From positions 3,643,048-3,707,047 of the forward strand of contig SMSO01000031.1 of the NCBI GenBank assembly GCA_004764695.1: a stretch of 64,000 nucleotides of DNA. Reading direction: 5' to 3'. The notes under the pieces were generated by a model. That model worked only from the letters and a program-made list of their open reading frames with translations. It ran no database searches and had not been told where the DNA came from. Source of the DNA: Schizochytrium sp. TIO01 (lineage: Eukaryota; Sar; Bigyra; Thraustochytrida; Thraustochytriidae). Within the stretch, counting starts at the first letter, position 1; the number at the start of each line of letters is the position of its first letter. A program made the translations under genes and the position numbers. Below are positions 9,846 to 20,301 of the stretch, piece after piece.

Positions 9846-12272
9846 ATGGAGCTCAGCGATGCGGACTTGTACCTGTCACGGGACCACCTTGGCCAGCGTC
9901 AGGAGAAGCGTGGGTACCGCCATAACTACGGGAGGAGAGATGGTGAGCCGTCGAGATCTCAAGATCAACTTTATGACACATTCCTCACAAATGAAAGCAT
10001 TGCTGGTGGCCATGGGCGATACTTTCAGGATAAATCTCTAAGAGACATGAGCATGGACAAATACTATGACGAAAGCGAGTCTCAAAGTGCCCAGAGGAGC
10101 GAGGTCAAGTCAACAGATTGGGCAGCTCAAGATAATGAAAACCATGGTGCGTTTAACGATATTCCAGACCTAGATTCTGTGGCGTCTTCAGTGCCTGGTA
10201 CTAGAATTCGCCTTCATCGCAGTGGAAGTGTTGACATCTCCGTAGATTCTTCAGAGGAGCATCCTGGGTTTGAAGAAATGTCAGAACTGGAGAATAGCAG
10301 TGAACCCCCTCTGCCACCCTACGTGGTCCGCGCAGAGAAGGCTCACTACACTACTGCAGAGCCCGATGTGATGTACTCCAGCTCCTTACATGGGATGCAA
10401 GGATCTCGCGTCACAGCATCGCAGAAGTCAAGCTCCGTTTACTCTAACTCTAGCTTCAAACGCCAGCCTGCACGGCTTAGTTCAAGAGCATCTATCGATA
10501 GTTTTCCGCAGTCCCCTCATCATACTCCATCGTCAAGCACACGATTTGACCGAGCTTCGACAACTTCATCCAGCTGGGCTCGTGCTCATCAAATACAAAA
10601 TGTGCCCGCACGAAGCGCCGCAGTAATTTCGGCCATGAGCGCCCTGCAGGACAAGATCAGGTCACTCGAAAAGGGTTTGGACCAGGAGCGGGAACGCACC
10701 CTCACGATGCGAGCTGAAATGGAGAGTGAAAAGCAGTCTTATGAAAGCAAGATTCGTACTCTATGTGCTGAAAATGAAGAGCTAGAATCAAAGTTGCGAC
10801 AGTCTGAAGAAGCGAAACATTCATCTTGCCGCAACGCTGAGAGTTTCCGTTCTAGACTTGCTGATGTGAGTGCACAACTAGAAAAAACTCAAATTGAGCT
10901 TGAATCTTTGAAACAGTGCAATGCAGACACTGAAGAACAACTCGCAAATATAAAATTGGAACGCACTCGGATTGAAGAAGACCTGTCAAACAAACTTGTA
11001 GAAGGGAGTACTCAATTAGAGATGCGGGAGTCTCGGGTAAAATCTTTGCAAGAGGAATTGGTGGCAATGGAGTCGCAAAAAATTGAGGCCCAAGCAGCAA
11101 TTCGTAATTTGTTGGTGCTTAACGAGGATTTGATGAATAAGCTCTCACAAGCCACTAGTCAGTCTACGACAAAGCGTGCGAGTAGCGGAGGGAGCACAAT
11201 AAAGAAGAAAAAGTCTGTATCATCGGGTATTAAAAGGGGGGCGACCCGTTCTTCAATAGCTGCGACAAACGTATCATCGAAAACTTCACCAGTTGCGTTG
11301 CAACAGGTTAAATCAGTAAGCTCAAGTAAAAAGAAGGCTGTACGGATAAAGAAAAGAAATGGGACTGGGGCGATGACAACAAGGAAAGCAAAGCCGCAAA
11401 CTAGCACGGCAAAACCAGGAGTGCCAGACTATCATCATGAACAAAACGGGGTGTTTAACCATTCTAGCATGGGTTACAGAAAGACCCGTGGGCTGAGTCT
11501 TGATAAAGAGCTGTTTCAGGCAAATGGAGATAAACCCGTGCCTTTTATATTAGGTGCAAATATTGGTCCTTCGTTCTCGATCTATGGGCGTGTACAGGAG
11601 AGCTTAGCCAACCACTATGCCTATGGCATACAAAGCCCTCGAGAACGTCAGAGAAAGCAGAAATCATCCAGCAATGATGAATCCGAGTACCAAGTTAGTG
11701 GAGACGGTAGCAATTCAGATGAAAACGAGTACGAAGAGTATGAAGAAGCCAATGTTTCTGAAGTTCATCGCCCTTTTTTACAGGTTGATGAGACTGAGGA
11801 AGGGGTATCGCCGCGCAATGTATTAATACCGGGAAATGATGATACAAATCACGCTCCTCGCTTTACCACAGCTAATCGGTTTCTTAGTTCTGCTCAAGAA
11901 GCTGCTCTCGCACATGCCCAAAAATTTCGCATCCCTTCCCCGCGATCCACTCATGGTCTACGGAACTTGGAGACGTCCCTGAGACGAGAACTTGACGAAT
12001 TAAGAGCTCGCTATCAGGAATCTGTCACATATTTATCTCGTGGTCAAGATGGAACTGGGGTAGCAGTACCCAGCCTAAGTAAATCTCGTGAATTGACTGA
12101 TCTGGTGGAAAGAATAGAAATAAAGTCCCAGCAGCTCGCCGCTTTGGACGAGATGGAAAGATCTTCAAGCGGTCGTCCGCGTAGTCCAGTTCGTAGCCCA
12201 GAAGCATATGAACGTAAGGTACATGCCCTTCGCACTCTCCATGAGTTCAGAGACGACCCTCCATTCCTTTGA
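9846..12272 (+). CDS. Coiled-coil protein with basic patches, function unknown
   Basis: This gene encodes 808 residues from the ATG at 9846 (context ATCATGG); four upstream in-frame codons start at a GTG. The first 250 residues are Ser-rich and polar. Residues about 259-435 form a long heptad-type coiled coil rich in Glu, Gln, Lys and Leu. It is followed by strongly basic Ser/Lys stretches (about 450-520, including KKKKS and RIKKR), an acidic patch near 610-635 (DENEYEEYEE), and a shorter C-terminal helix with LRRELDELRARY (about 705-760). The layout recalls centrosomal or cytoskeletal proteins that pair a coiled coil with a basic microtubule-binding region. I cannot name a family; Cep57-like is a loose thought only. 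The Sfi1-like protein further along the window is a possible thematic partner, by inference. Confidence 0.7.
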   Translation: MELSDADLYLSRDHLGQRQEKRGYRHNYGRRDGEPSRSQDQLYDTFLTNESIAGGHGRYFQDKSLRDMSMDKYYDESESQSAQRSEVKSTDWAAQDNENHGAFNDIPDLDSVASSVPGTRIRLHRSGSVDISVDSSEEHPGFEEMSELENSSEPPLPPYVVRAEKAHYTTAEPDVMYSSSLHGMQGSRVTASQKSSSVYSNSSFKRQPARLSSRASIDSFPQSPHHTPSSSTRFDRASTTSSSWARAHQIQNVPARSAAVISAMSALQDKIRSLEKGLDQERERTLTMRAEMESEKQSYESKIRTLCAENEELESKLRQSEEAKHSSCRNAESFRSRLADVSAQLEKTQIELESLKQCNADTEEQLANIKLERTRIEEDLSNKLVEGSTQLEMRESRVKSLQEELVAMESQKIEAQAAIRNLLVLNEDLMNKLSQATSQSTTKRASSGGSTIKKKKSVSSGIKRGATRSSIAATNVSSKTSPVALQQVKSVSSSKKKAVRIKKRNGTGAMTTRKAKPQTSTAKPGVPDYHHEQNGVFNHSSMGYRKTRGLSLDKELFQANGDKPVPFILGANIGPSFSIYGRVQESLANHYAYGIQSPRERQRKQKSSSNDESEYQVSGDGSNSDENEYEEYEEANVSEVHRPFLQVDETEEGVSPRNVLIPGNDDTNHAPRFTTANRFLSSAQEAALAHAQKFRIPSPRSTHGLRNLETSLRRELDELRARYQESVTYLSRGQDGTGVAVPSLSKSRELTDLVERIEIKSQQLAALDEMERSSSGRPRSPVRSPEAYERKVHALRTLHEFRDDPPFL

Positions 12273-14578
12273 TCATTTAACTCCTGTTTTTGTCTGCCTT
12301 TTCTTTTCTTTAAAAGGATGTTGCTCCGGCTGCTTATTACCTTACTTATTTTAGAACTTGAAGGTCCAATATGCTAAACTAGTAACATTAAGTTCTGTTG
12401 CGGAACAAAGATGATTTTCAATATTTTGTGAAACTGCGCCTTTGTGATTGCAAGATCCAGCACGCATGAATCCCACGATGATCTCACACTTGCAGTTTCT
12501 GAAAGAGTATAGTAAAGTTTTTAAACGAGCATTTTGGGTCAATATAAGCAACGAAGCAAGTCAGGCAAGAGTTGATCAAGGTCTTTAGACCTTAGAACGT
12601 AAAAGCCTCTGTGGCTTACTTTCGCTCACTTCTGATACTTTCAATCTCCTGCCTTCATCTCGCATCGACGCAAGGTTCCGCTCTTGAAGCAATTTGCTAG
12701 GCTTTAATCATTCAGTGTCTTGCAAAAGCAATAAAAGGTATCCATGATTCGCCTAATGACGTCTTGCTTCTTAAAGAGAAACTTACTTTCGCATCCGAAG
12801 CCCGAGTCTATCTTTCGAAGCAATCTCACCATAATTTTAATGGCATGGTGTGGGGATGCTTTTGCTATGCCTCAATCAACTAGCCATCTGCTCATGTTAG
12901 GACTTTCAATGCTCAACGACAATCGAGAGTAGCTCTCAGAGCTTTGACCCCAGGATATTCTAAGCAATATTCTGCACCTAGAATTTTTATTTCTTTTCAT
13001 CCTCATCGATCCAAATGCTATAGTAACGCCTGGGCCCGTGCCAAAGAGTTTGGCTTATGTACAGTGCTCCTGTTCCTGTAACAAATGGTCTCTGCACTAC
13101 CTAGTCGAGTAGACGAAGAAGATTAGTTGTCTTTAACTGCTTCGTCAATAGTTGTCCAGTTTGCTCAGCGCACTTTCACGTTTGCTGTCTATTTTAAAAC
13201 TTTTTTGTAGATTTTGAAAAGCGTACCTCAACATGCTTGTTGAGACGGTGCTATTTCTACTACTAGGACTTAATTAGGGTAAAACTCAAGCAATATGTTT
13301 GGTCCGTTAGGTAATGATCTGAGAAGATCAGGTAGTAACTAGGTTTCTTCAAAGTCGGAAACTGCAGGCCCAGATCAATGAATTCGAAAGCACGGATCTA
13401 GAAGGCTCGAACTTTCGAAGAATGCGGTTGCTTCACGCAAACCAGCGTCAAATTGCGCACTACTAAACCAGGTTCGGTAAACCGCTTTTAAATAATAAAA
13501 ATACAGGTGTTCCAAAAAAGAAAAAAATACATTTTGAAAAAGGCTTGACGGAGAAGAAATGACCAGCTCCATATTTGCCAATTTTGCTTGATCAGGACCA
13601 GTACTAGTCTGAACCAACGCCACAACTCTCTATATAACTATTACTCAATCTCATAACAAGTTTCTAGTCTTGAAACTCCATCAGTAAATATTTTATTTAT
13701 CAGAAAATTTTGGTTTGTCACTGCAACCGATATTGTATGGTGATTAGTTAAATCTCGAACAGCTTTAGAAAAAAAATGTGCGCTGAATAGTGTGTACCTG
13801 CATATCACTGACATCCCAATAACCAATACTAATACTAGTAGTGTAGAAAGCATTGATGTACTTTTTGTACAAGAAACAGTGAAGCGGGATAGAGGCTGTT
13901 ATAATTAATCCCGGGAGCGCCCTCCCTTACTAATATTCTGCTGAGTGCGGCAACCCCCGCATATATAAGTATTTGTAGAAGTGTTGGGCAAGAGGGTATC
14001 TAGGATTAAGCAGCTGGGATGCAAGTATTTATGCCGGCACGTGAAAACGTGCTAATATCGAAACATATTTCTTTCTTTTTTACAGAGGGAATAGAATAGT
14101 ACTTTTCAAAAGTTCAGTTAATCTACTAGTATGATTTCTACTAATTAGTACTTATCTTGAACGTCGATGTTTTGGGGGGGGTTCTTTAAAAGATATGAAT
14201 AGTCACTGTTTATCGTAATAATAATATACTTGTATTTTTAATTTTTTTCAAATAAATATAATAATAGAAATAATAGAAAAGAATTATGATGCTACACGCT
14301 TATCAATCTTGGCAGGGCCTGGCAAACCCTTAACCGAGGTCTGTATGCGTGTGACAGGAATAGGTGGCACTGGGGCGAGAAAATACGTCGTAGAAAGGCA
14401 TCGAGCTTGAAACTCGCGCGTCCAGACTAGGGCCTGCATGGTTGAACAGCTGCGTTGATTCTGAAAATAGTACACCCGAGGAAGCGGAGACTATCGTTTA
14501 AGTGCAGTGACACGAAGTTTATTTTTTTCTGCCCAGGACTTAGAGAAGCGATTTACTCCAAGGTTATCCAAGAGGCAA
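12273..14578. other. 2.3-kb intergenic region
   Basis: I see no supported gene. Short frames are under about 85 codons and show no family signal. The stretch at 14,170-14,285 is low-complexity A/T-rich. A good splice acceptor (pyrimidine tract then CCCAG at 14,532-14,536) lies just inside the open frame that continues into the NACHT gene, so a small upstream exon may hide here. Confidence 0.4.
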
Positions 14579-17500
14579 ATGTTGTCAACTGATAGGACTG
14601 GTTGCTCTTCGTACGAGAAGCTCAAACGTGGTGAATACGAACATGAATCTCACGAAGGAATGCTACATAAAATTGAAGATTGGAGACTTAAAGAATCATC
14701 GAGCAATTTGCTTTTTGTGATTGGCAATAGTGGAACAGGAAAAAGTGTTCTCTTGGCTGAGTTTGTAGGCAGATTGAGGGACGCTAAGGAGAGTGAAGAG
14801 AAAAGGACCTCGCAACGCAAACCCAACCATCGCTTATCCCCAGCAACAAGTGCTATCACCACTCATTTTCTCTACCGATTTGACCCTGGCGATTGTAGTA
14901 TTCATTCTGTCATAGTCTCCATTGCCTCACAAATCGCACAGTCCAACAAAGAATTCGCGAAAGCTGTCAATCTCAACAATCCCGATCGGAGCAGCAATTC
15001 TTCGATCGAGGATTTCTTCCATGATTGGATTGCTGATCCATACAAAAAAGTGATACACGATGATCGTGCTACACGTTGCCTAGTTGTAATTGATGGCTTG
15101 GATAATGGGGTGATACCAAAAAACGATGTTGATGAGTTCTTCCAAACCATTGCAAAATGGCTATCAACTAAACGCGAGAGACCACTAAACATACACTTTA
15201 TCCTTTCCTGCGCAGAAAGAGATATTTTGTGTACGGAAGAATTCGACGAATTTGACTTAATCACCATGACAGCGAGAAGCCACTCTGGTGACATTGCTGC
15301 GTATTTGCAAGCCAACGTGCGAGACTATGTTGGAGATGATCAGCTGCTGAAGAAAGTTGTCAAGAAAGTTGGCCGATCTTTCGACTTCGCAACCCACACA
15401 CTTTACCTCCTAAAAGGACGATATGAACTGAAGGGTAGGCTCCTACAAGATAAAGATTTGAAGAGAGTGTTAACAGCTGTTCCTTTCTTCCATCGTTGGC
15501 GCAAGATGGAGAAAGCTATGAAATGCGAGAATTTTGACCTCTCCTATATCCCTGCCTGTCTTTACGCAGCAAAGCAGCTCCTGTCGGGGCCTGTCTTTCA
15601 AGAAATTTTGAAGGTTGACACGAGAAAGTTTCGTCAGATTCTCAGGATTCTTGATGGGCTATTAGCTAAGGGTGATGACAATTGTATCTATATCACAAAT
15701 ACTGGTTTCGCTAGATGGATTGAAACAGATCTTGCAGAGAACCCAGACACTACTCTTATGGGGCATGATTTGCTTGCTGAATGGACCCAAAAGAATCCAA
15801 GAAGCTCGTATTCCCGTGAATATGGGAGATACCACTCCCGAAAAAAGAATTTCGGAAGTATCCTTGAGAGCAATAACGACTGTGGCTTGATTGTCGCCTT
15901 ACATGAAGAGCTTCTTGCAATCGGAGATTCATCTGGTCGCATTACTCTACATGATCGTTTCTGGGGGAGTTTGTTGGTCGAATTATCTAAACCTAGAGAG
16001 CTTGCTCCGGGAGGTGTTTCAGCGTTGGTTTTTTACAAGAACTACCTCGTGTCGGGAAGTGCAGAGGGCATTTGGCAAGTTTTCGATCTTAAAAGCCTTG
16101 GCTTGAAATACACTTTCGAAACGCCAGCTCCTCGCCAAAATCCCCAAGTTGTTGTCAATAGCTCTGGCCTGATGGTAGCAGCAATAGGTGAGGACGCGGC
16201 CTACGTATGGGATTTGAATACAGGTTGCAAGATACGCGAGCTTCGTCCCTATGGACGCGGAGGTCAGGAGGTTCAGGCGGGTAGAACTTGTAGCGTAGCA
16301 ATCGATGAAGAGATCATTGCTGTAGGTTTTCAACATGGGCAAGTATTTATCTATTCATGCAAAGATTTCCTGCAAAAAGCTCGAATTGGTTCTCCAACCC
16401 ACCACAAGAAGATAACTTCTATTGCTCTCCACGGAGCCATTTTAGTGACAGGGACGAACACTGGTGTCTTGAATATGTGGAATCTCCCAAATCCATTGCG
16501 AGGGCTGCCCAACGGTGGAAGAAACCCATATGATAAATTGCATGCAATGACCGGGGGATCTTCCATTGACTTTTTGCTAAATCTTGAAGCTGGGAAATTA
16601 GTCGCTGCATCTCGAAAAGGAAACGTGGTTCATGTCGCTTGCGATTCTTTATCTGGGCTTTCCCAAATCCCTGGTGATTCCAGACTTAGCCAGATCAAGG
16701 AGAGTATCTCCAGCATTACTGCCGACAGTTTGTCTCTGGTTTGTGCTTGTCTAGGCCCAAACAATCTCTTAATTATTGAAGACGTAGACGATAAGGTTAC
16801 ATCGACTCCAAGTGATGGTTTGGGATCACACGGATCCTTTCCAGAGGGTTCAATTCGTCACTATATCATTAAAGCTCGTGACAGAATGCGACGGGTAAGC
16901 AATGAATCAAAAGGCTCTCATACCAGTGAGGGTTTGCCCCCGGCTTTTGATGTGATGCGCCATAATTTCGAAAAAAAATCGATAAAGTTTACTCAAAGCC
17001 GTTTGGGCCTTTGGAAGGGCTGCAACGACAGCCTTGGATCCATTGTTGTCATGAATGATCATTTCATCGTAACTGGGGGGAGTGCAGGAATAATTAACGT
17101 TTATGACAAAATGTGTGATACCCGGAAATCGATAAAAAGTCCCAACGTGCGTACGGTTTCCATGTGTCTCTGTGGTGACTACCTCGTTTCGGTTGACAAT
17201 GATAGCGTCGTATTTATCTGCCACTTACCTACATCGAAGACTGCGATAACTCTTGAATGTCCCGGTGTACACTGTATTGCAAGTAACGACTCGGCATTTG
17301 CACTAGCCAGCCAGCAAAAAGTGCAATTGTGGAACTTGCCAGAGGAGGAGGATTTACCACCCGCTTGCTTCCTCGAGCTCAAATTTACGTCAAACGTTAC
17401 TGCTCTAGATATGAGTGATAGATTTCTTGCCGTCGGACTAAATTCAGGAACGTTGGAAATCCATACACTCGATAAGATATTGCATGAACGAGCTACTGTA

Positions 17501-18022
17501 AGGCCTAATGACAGCCTCACACCTGCAAAAGTTGATTTTCAACTAAAAGGCCAAATAAGCGCAATTGCCTTAGACAATGAAAGAGTTGCGGCTGTTGCAA
17601 ATGACAACTTCACATCCAAAAGCTGTGTTTGTGTATGGAACTGTGTTGATTGCACAGAAATCTACAACTTTCGAACTCAGAAATTGACTACGATACGCTC
17701 GCTAAGTCTCCAAGATAATAACGTATTCACTGCGGGCTCAAGCGGTGTGCGATGCTGGGATCTTCGCGCCTGTAATGAAACAACAGAAGATAGCAGTCTA
17801 AGATGGACTTATGGAATGGATATCACATCATTTTGTGCCAACAAATCTGAATTCGTGTTTGGTCTTGCTGATGATGCTGTATTTTTTATTCCAAAAAACC
17901 TAGAACGTAAAGACGCGCGTTTCTTTATGAATCATCACCTAAATGAGAAAGATCAGGAAAAGATGGGGGGGTTTATCCATGAGATTTTAAATACTCCCCT
18001 CAAATTGGAAGGACAAAACTGA
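14579..18022 (+). CDS. STAND-type NACHT NTPase with C-terminal WD40-like repeats
   Basis: The first in-frame ATG is at 14579, giving 1,147 residues. Residues about 49-60 carry a Walker A P-loop (GNSGTGKS). Residues about 167-176 carry a Walker B-like LVVIDGLD, the arrangement of NACHT/STAND NTPases. From about residue 430 to the C terminus the sequence is rich in beta-propeller-like repeats with VWDLNTG, VYDK, VWN, CWDLRA and similar blade endings, consistent with about two WD40 propellers. Such proteins act as nucleotide-driven switches in innate-type recognition or signalling; the propeller usually senses the ligand. The N-terminal effector domain typical of the class is missing or very short. 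The frame is open upstream to a GTG at 14507, and an acceptor-like CAG at 14,534-14,536 suggests an upstream exon. Ligand and pathway are unknown. Confidence 0.75.
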   Translation: MLSTDRTGCSSYEKLKRGEYEHESHEGMLHKIEDWRLKESSSNLLFVIGNSGTGKSVLLAEFVGRLRDAKESEEKRTSQRKPNHRLSPATSAITTHFLYRFDPGDCSIHSVIVSIASQIAQSNKEFAKAVNLNNPDRSSNSSIEDFFHDWIADPYKKVIHDDRATRCLVVIDGLDNGVIPKNDVDEFFQTIAKWLSTKRERPLNIHFILSCAERDILCTEEFDEFDLITMTARSHSGDIAAYLQANVRDYVGDDQLLKKVVKKVGRSFDFATHTLYLLKGRYELKGRLLQDKDLKRVLTAVPFFHRWRKMEKAMKCENFDLSYIPACLYAAKQLLSGPVFQEILKVDTRKFRQILRILDGLLAKGDDNCIYITNTGFARWIETDLAENPDTTLMGHDLLAEWTQKNPRSSYSREYGRYHSRKKNFGSILESNNDCGLIVALHEELLAIGDSSGRITLHDRFWGSLLVELSKPRELAPGGVSALVFYKNYLVSGSAEGIWQVFDLKSLGLKYTFETPAPRQNPQVVVNSSGLMVAAIGEDAAYVWDLNTGCKIRELRPYGRGGQEVQAGRTCSVAIDEEIIAVGFQHGQVFIYSCKDFLQKARIGSPTHHKKITSIALHGAILVTGTNTGVLNMWNLPNPLRGLPNGGRNPYDKLHAMTGGSSIDFLLNLEAGKLVAASRKGNVVHVACDSLSGLSQIPGDSRLSQIKESISSITADSLSLVCACLGPNNLLIIEDVDDKVTSTPSDGLGSHGSFPEGSIRHYIIKARDRMRRVSNESKGSHTSEGLPPAFDVMRHNFEKKSIKFTQSRLGLWKGCNDSLGSIVVMNDHFIVTGGSAGIINVYDKMCDTRKSIKSPNVRTVSMCLCGDYLVSVDNDSVVFICHLPTSKTAITLECPGVHCIASNDSAFALASQQKVQLWNLPEEEDLPPACFLELKFTSNVTALDMSDRFLAVGLNSGTLEIHTLDKILHERATVRPNDSLTPAKVDFQLKGQISAIALDNERVAAVANDNFTSKSCVCVWNCVDCTEIYNFRTQKLTTIRSLSLQDNNVFTAGSSGVRCWDLRACNETTEDSSLRWTYGMDITSFCANKSEFVFGLADDAVFFIPKNLERKDARFFMNHHLNEKDQEKMGGFIHEILNTPLKLEGQN

Positions 18023-18535
18023 TTACAAAAAAAGCAAACAGACAAAGAAAGAAAAAAATGATGTAAAGGGGAACCGAATTTCCCGATGGTTTTTCAAAGG
18101 GAAAAATAAAATTGAAAAACTAAAGGAAAACATGATTAACATCGGTTGAAATAGGGAATAATAGGGCATGACGAGAATTTTTTTAGGAAAGGCACTATTA
18201 GATCGAGAATTTTAGACAACAGAAAATACCTCACCAAACAGCAAGACAGTGCTTTCGTGATACAAAACGAAAAACGTACATAAGCATTGGAAGGTTTTGG
18301 CTTCGACCATTTGCATGCAATATCAGCTGGAAACTAACTATAATAACTTAGGCTTCTCTGTCTTCTATCTCTCTTCCTCCATACATAAAATATTTTATCT
18401 GAATAATTTCTTGGAACAACGTTCAATGACCGTGAGTAATATTTCCACTTGCACGATTTAAAAATCCCAAACTAGCGCGGTCAAATGCCGCCCACACATA
18501 ATTATAAAAAAAATTGAACAATGTGGAAGACATTT
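18023..18535. other. Convergent 3' intergenic region
   Basis: This 513-bp AT-rich spacer lies between two convergent genes. It contains AATAAA-like sequences near 18,105 that could serve the upstream gene. I see nothing else in it. Confidence 0.4.
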
Positions 18536-20266
18536 CTACTTGTGTTTAAAGTTTTCCTGTGCCCTCGACTTGGATATTTGCCCTAAAAAAAACTCTAAAT
18601 CATCGTTAGTAGTTGTTTCATGAAGAATTTGTAATTCGAGTAGACGAGCCTGATCTCGTTTCAGTTGATTTACATCTTCGCGTGTGGCATAGTCAGCACC
18701 TGTTAAATCAGCAAGGTTCCTTTCGGATTCTTTGTAATTTGGGACTTGTGATTGTGGACTTTCGCACACCACAAATTCAGGTATATTTGGATCACCTGGA
18801 GGCGAACGAGCAATGTGACCGTCCAAGCTTTCAGAAAACGCAGAATAAGAAGGTGCATTTTCCGTTCGATCGAAAATCTGGGATCTCGATGAACTGTTAC
18901 TGCACTCTCGCAGAGGCGTCTGATTGTCTAAGGAGACTTCATCAAAGTACTGTGATGCTTCCTGAAAGCACGAGCAATTAACTGCCAACCTAGGAGTTCT
19001 GGATGATTTATAACTGGTCGAATTGTCGTGACCATAGGCAACCTTTTCATTACCCCATGACCGAGAGCTATTTGATTCTTCTCCTTCTTCACTGCTTTCG
19101 TTTGATGAAGGCGTGATGCATCTATCTTGATACGACAAAGCTGATTTTACAGATGGGTCGACACTTTCCCTCTTGTAATTTTCAAAAATCTGATCTCTAG
19201 ACTGAGCAGAATCTGAATTATTCTGTACGACCCTCTCCTTGTTTGGGAAGGTCTGGCCTTTGTGAATGGAAAAATTGTTCTCACGGATAAAGACAGCTGG
19301 TGTCCTGTTGTTTGAATGGTTCTGCTTCAGTAGAGAGCTTCTAACATAAGTTTGCTCTTGATGCTTGTTCACAGTTTCTGTCGGAGATTGTGATTGCTCA
19401 CTTCTCCTAGACAACCCTACATTTCTGTTACTTCGCGAGCTTTTCGGCAAGGAGAAGTCGATATGGCGAGCATAAGGTTTCCTCGTTTTACTAGAGTTTG
19501 GATTGCAAGATCTAGGAGCATGAGATGCCATATCCTTATATTGAAGGTGACGGGCGTGTACGGGTATTCCTCCTTGATAGTGGTTGTGATTCACCTGGCC
19601 TGTCTCGTCTCGTTTCCCAGACCTTTGCCTAACTTTGGATTCTAGACTTAAATTGGGACCACAAGACTGAATGGCATGTATGTTTTCCGTCCCATGCTTT
19701 AAGTGGTGATAATTTTGAGATATAACTCCTGCTTTCGAATAATGTTCTCTGGAGCAAAAACCACTATCTCCCTCTGTGGTTGAAAACACGTTTTCAGCTG
19801 ATGATAATGTGGACACAGATTCGTCAATCCCTTCCTCATATTTATCTCTATTTAAAAAGTCTCTTGTAAGAGTTCCTCGAGTTTGCTCGGTGGCAAGGTT
19901 TCCTTGCGCAGGGCTTAACCCACACTCTGGCGTAGTTGGCTGCGACATATATTCAGATTTGCTTCTCATAGCTACAGAATTCATAGTATGCGGGTACAGA
20001 TTCTGAAACCCAATAGTCGTAGAATGCTCAGATTCTACAATGGGAGTTGAGGCTAGGCTATGAATTGGTTCTTGTCTCGAGGGAAAACCTCTTAAATCCT
20101 CTGGAGGTTTAGATGGAGCTTGACTTACCGGGGAGGTGAGTAGACTAGGCACTAATGGACTGATTGAGGTTTTACGATAATGCAAACTCTCCCTCCCTGT
20201 CCTGGTGGGAATTGTTGAACCTGAGCCATTCTCTCTTAACTGCTCCCTATTGCCCGAAACCAACAT
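18536..20266 (-). CDS. Ser-rich open frame, probable C-terminal part of the Sfi1-like gene
   Basis: This 576-residue frame starts at an ATG at 20266, but it is open upstream to codon 20311, just past the end of the Sfi1-like frame. It is polar and Ser/Asn/Arg-rich with no recognised domain and a short charged helix at the C terminus (about 535-570). A separate eukaryotic gene starting 36 bp after another gene's stop, in a different frame on the same strand, would be unusual. I therefore infer it is the tail of the same gene, separated by a one-base indel (biological or assembly) or a missed tiny intron. If it is independent, its function is unknown. Confidence 0.55.
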   Translation of the reverse strand: MLVSGNREQLRENGSGSTIPTRTGRESLHYRKTSISPLVPSLLTSPVSQAPSKPPEDLRGFPSRQEPIHSLASTPIVESEHSTTIGFQNLYPHTMNSVAMRSKSEYMSQPTTPECGLSPAQGNLATEQTRGTLTRDFLNRDKYEEGIDESVSTLSSAENVFSTTEGDSGFCSREHYSKAGVISQNYHHLKHGTENIHAIQSCGPNLSLESKVRQRSGKRDETGQVNHNHYQGGIPVHARHLQYKDMASHAPRSCNPNSSKTRKPYARHIDFSLPKSSRSNRNVGLSRRSEQSQSPTETVNKHQEQTYVRSSLLKQNHSNNRTPAVFIRENNFSIHKGQTFPNKERVVQNNSDSAQSRDQIFENYKRESVDPSVKSALSYQDRCITPSSNESSEEGEESNSSRSWGNEKVAYGHDNSTSYKSSRTPRLAVNCSCFQEASQYFDEVSLDNQTPLRECSNSSSRSQIFDRTENAPSYSAFSESLDGHIARSPPGDPNIPEFVVCESPQSQVPNYKESERNLADLTGADYATREDVNQLKRDQARLLELQILHETTTNDDLEFFLGQISKSRAQENFKHK

Positions 20267-20301
20267 ATACCTCGATAATGGAATCTCAAGGTGATTCTGG
20301 T

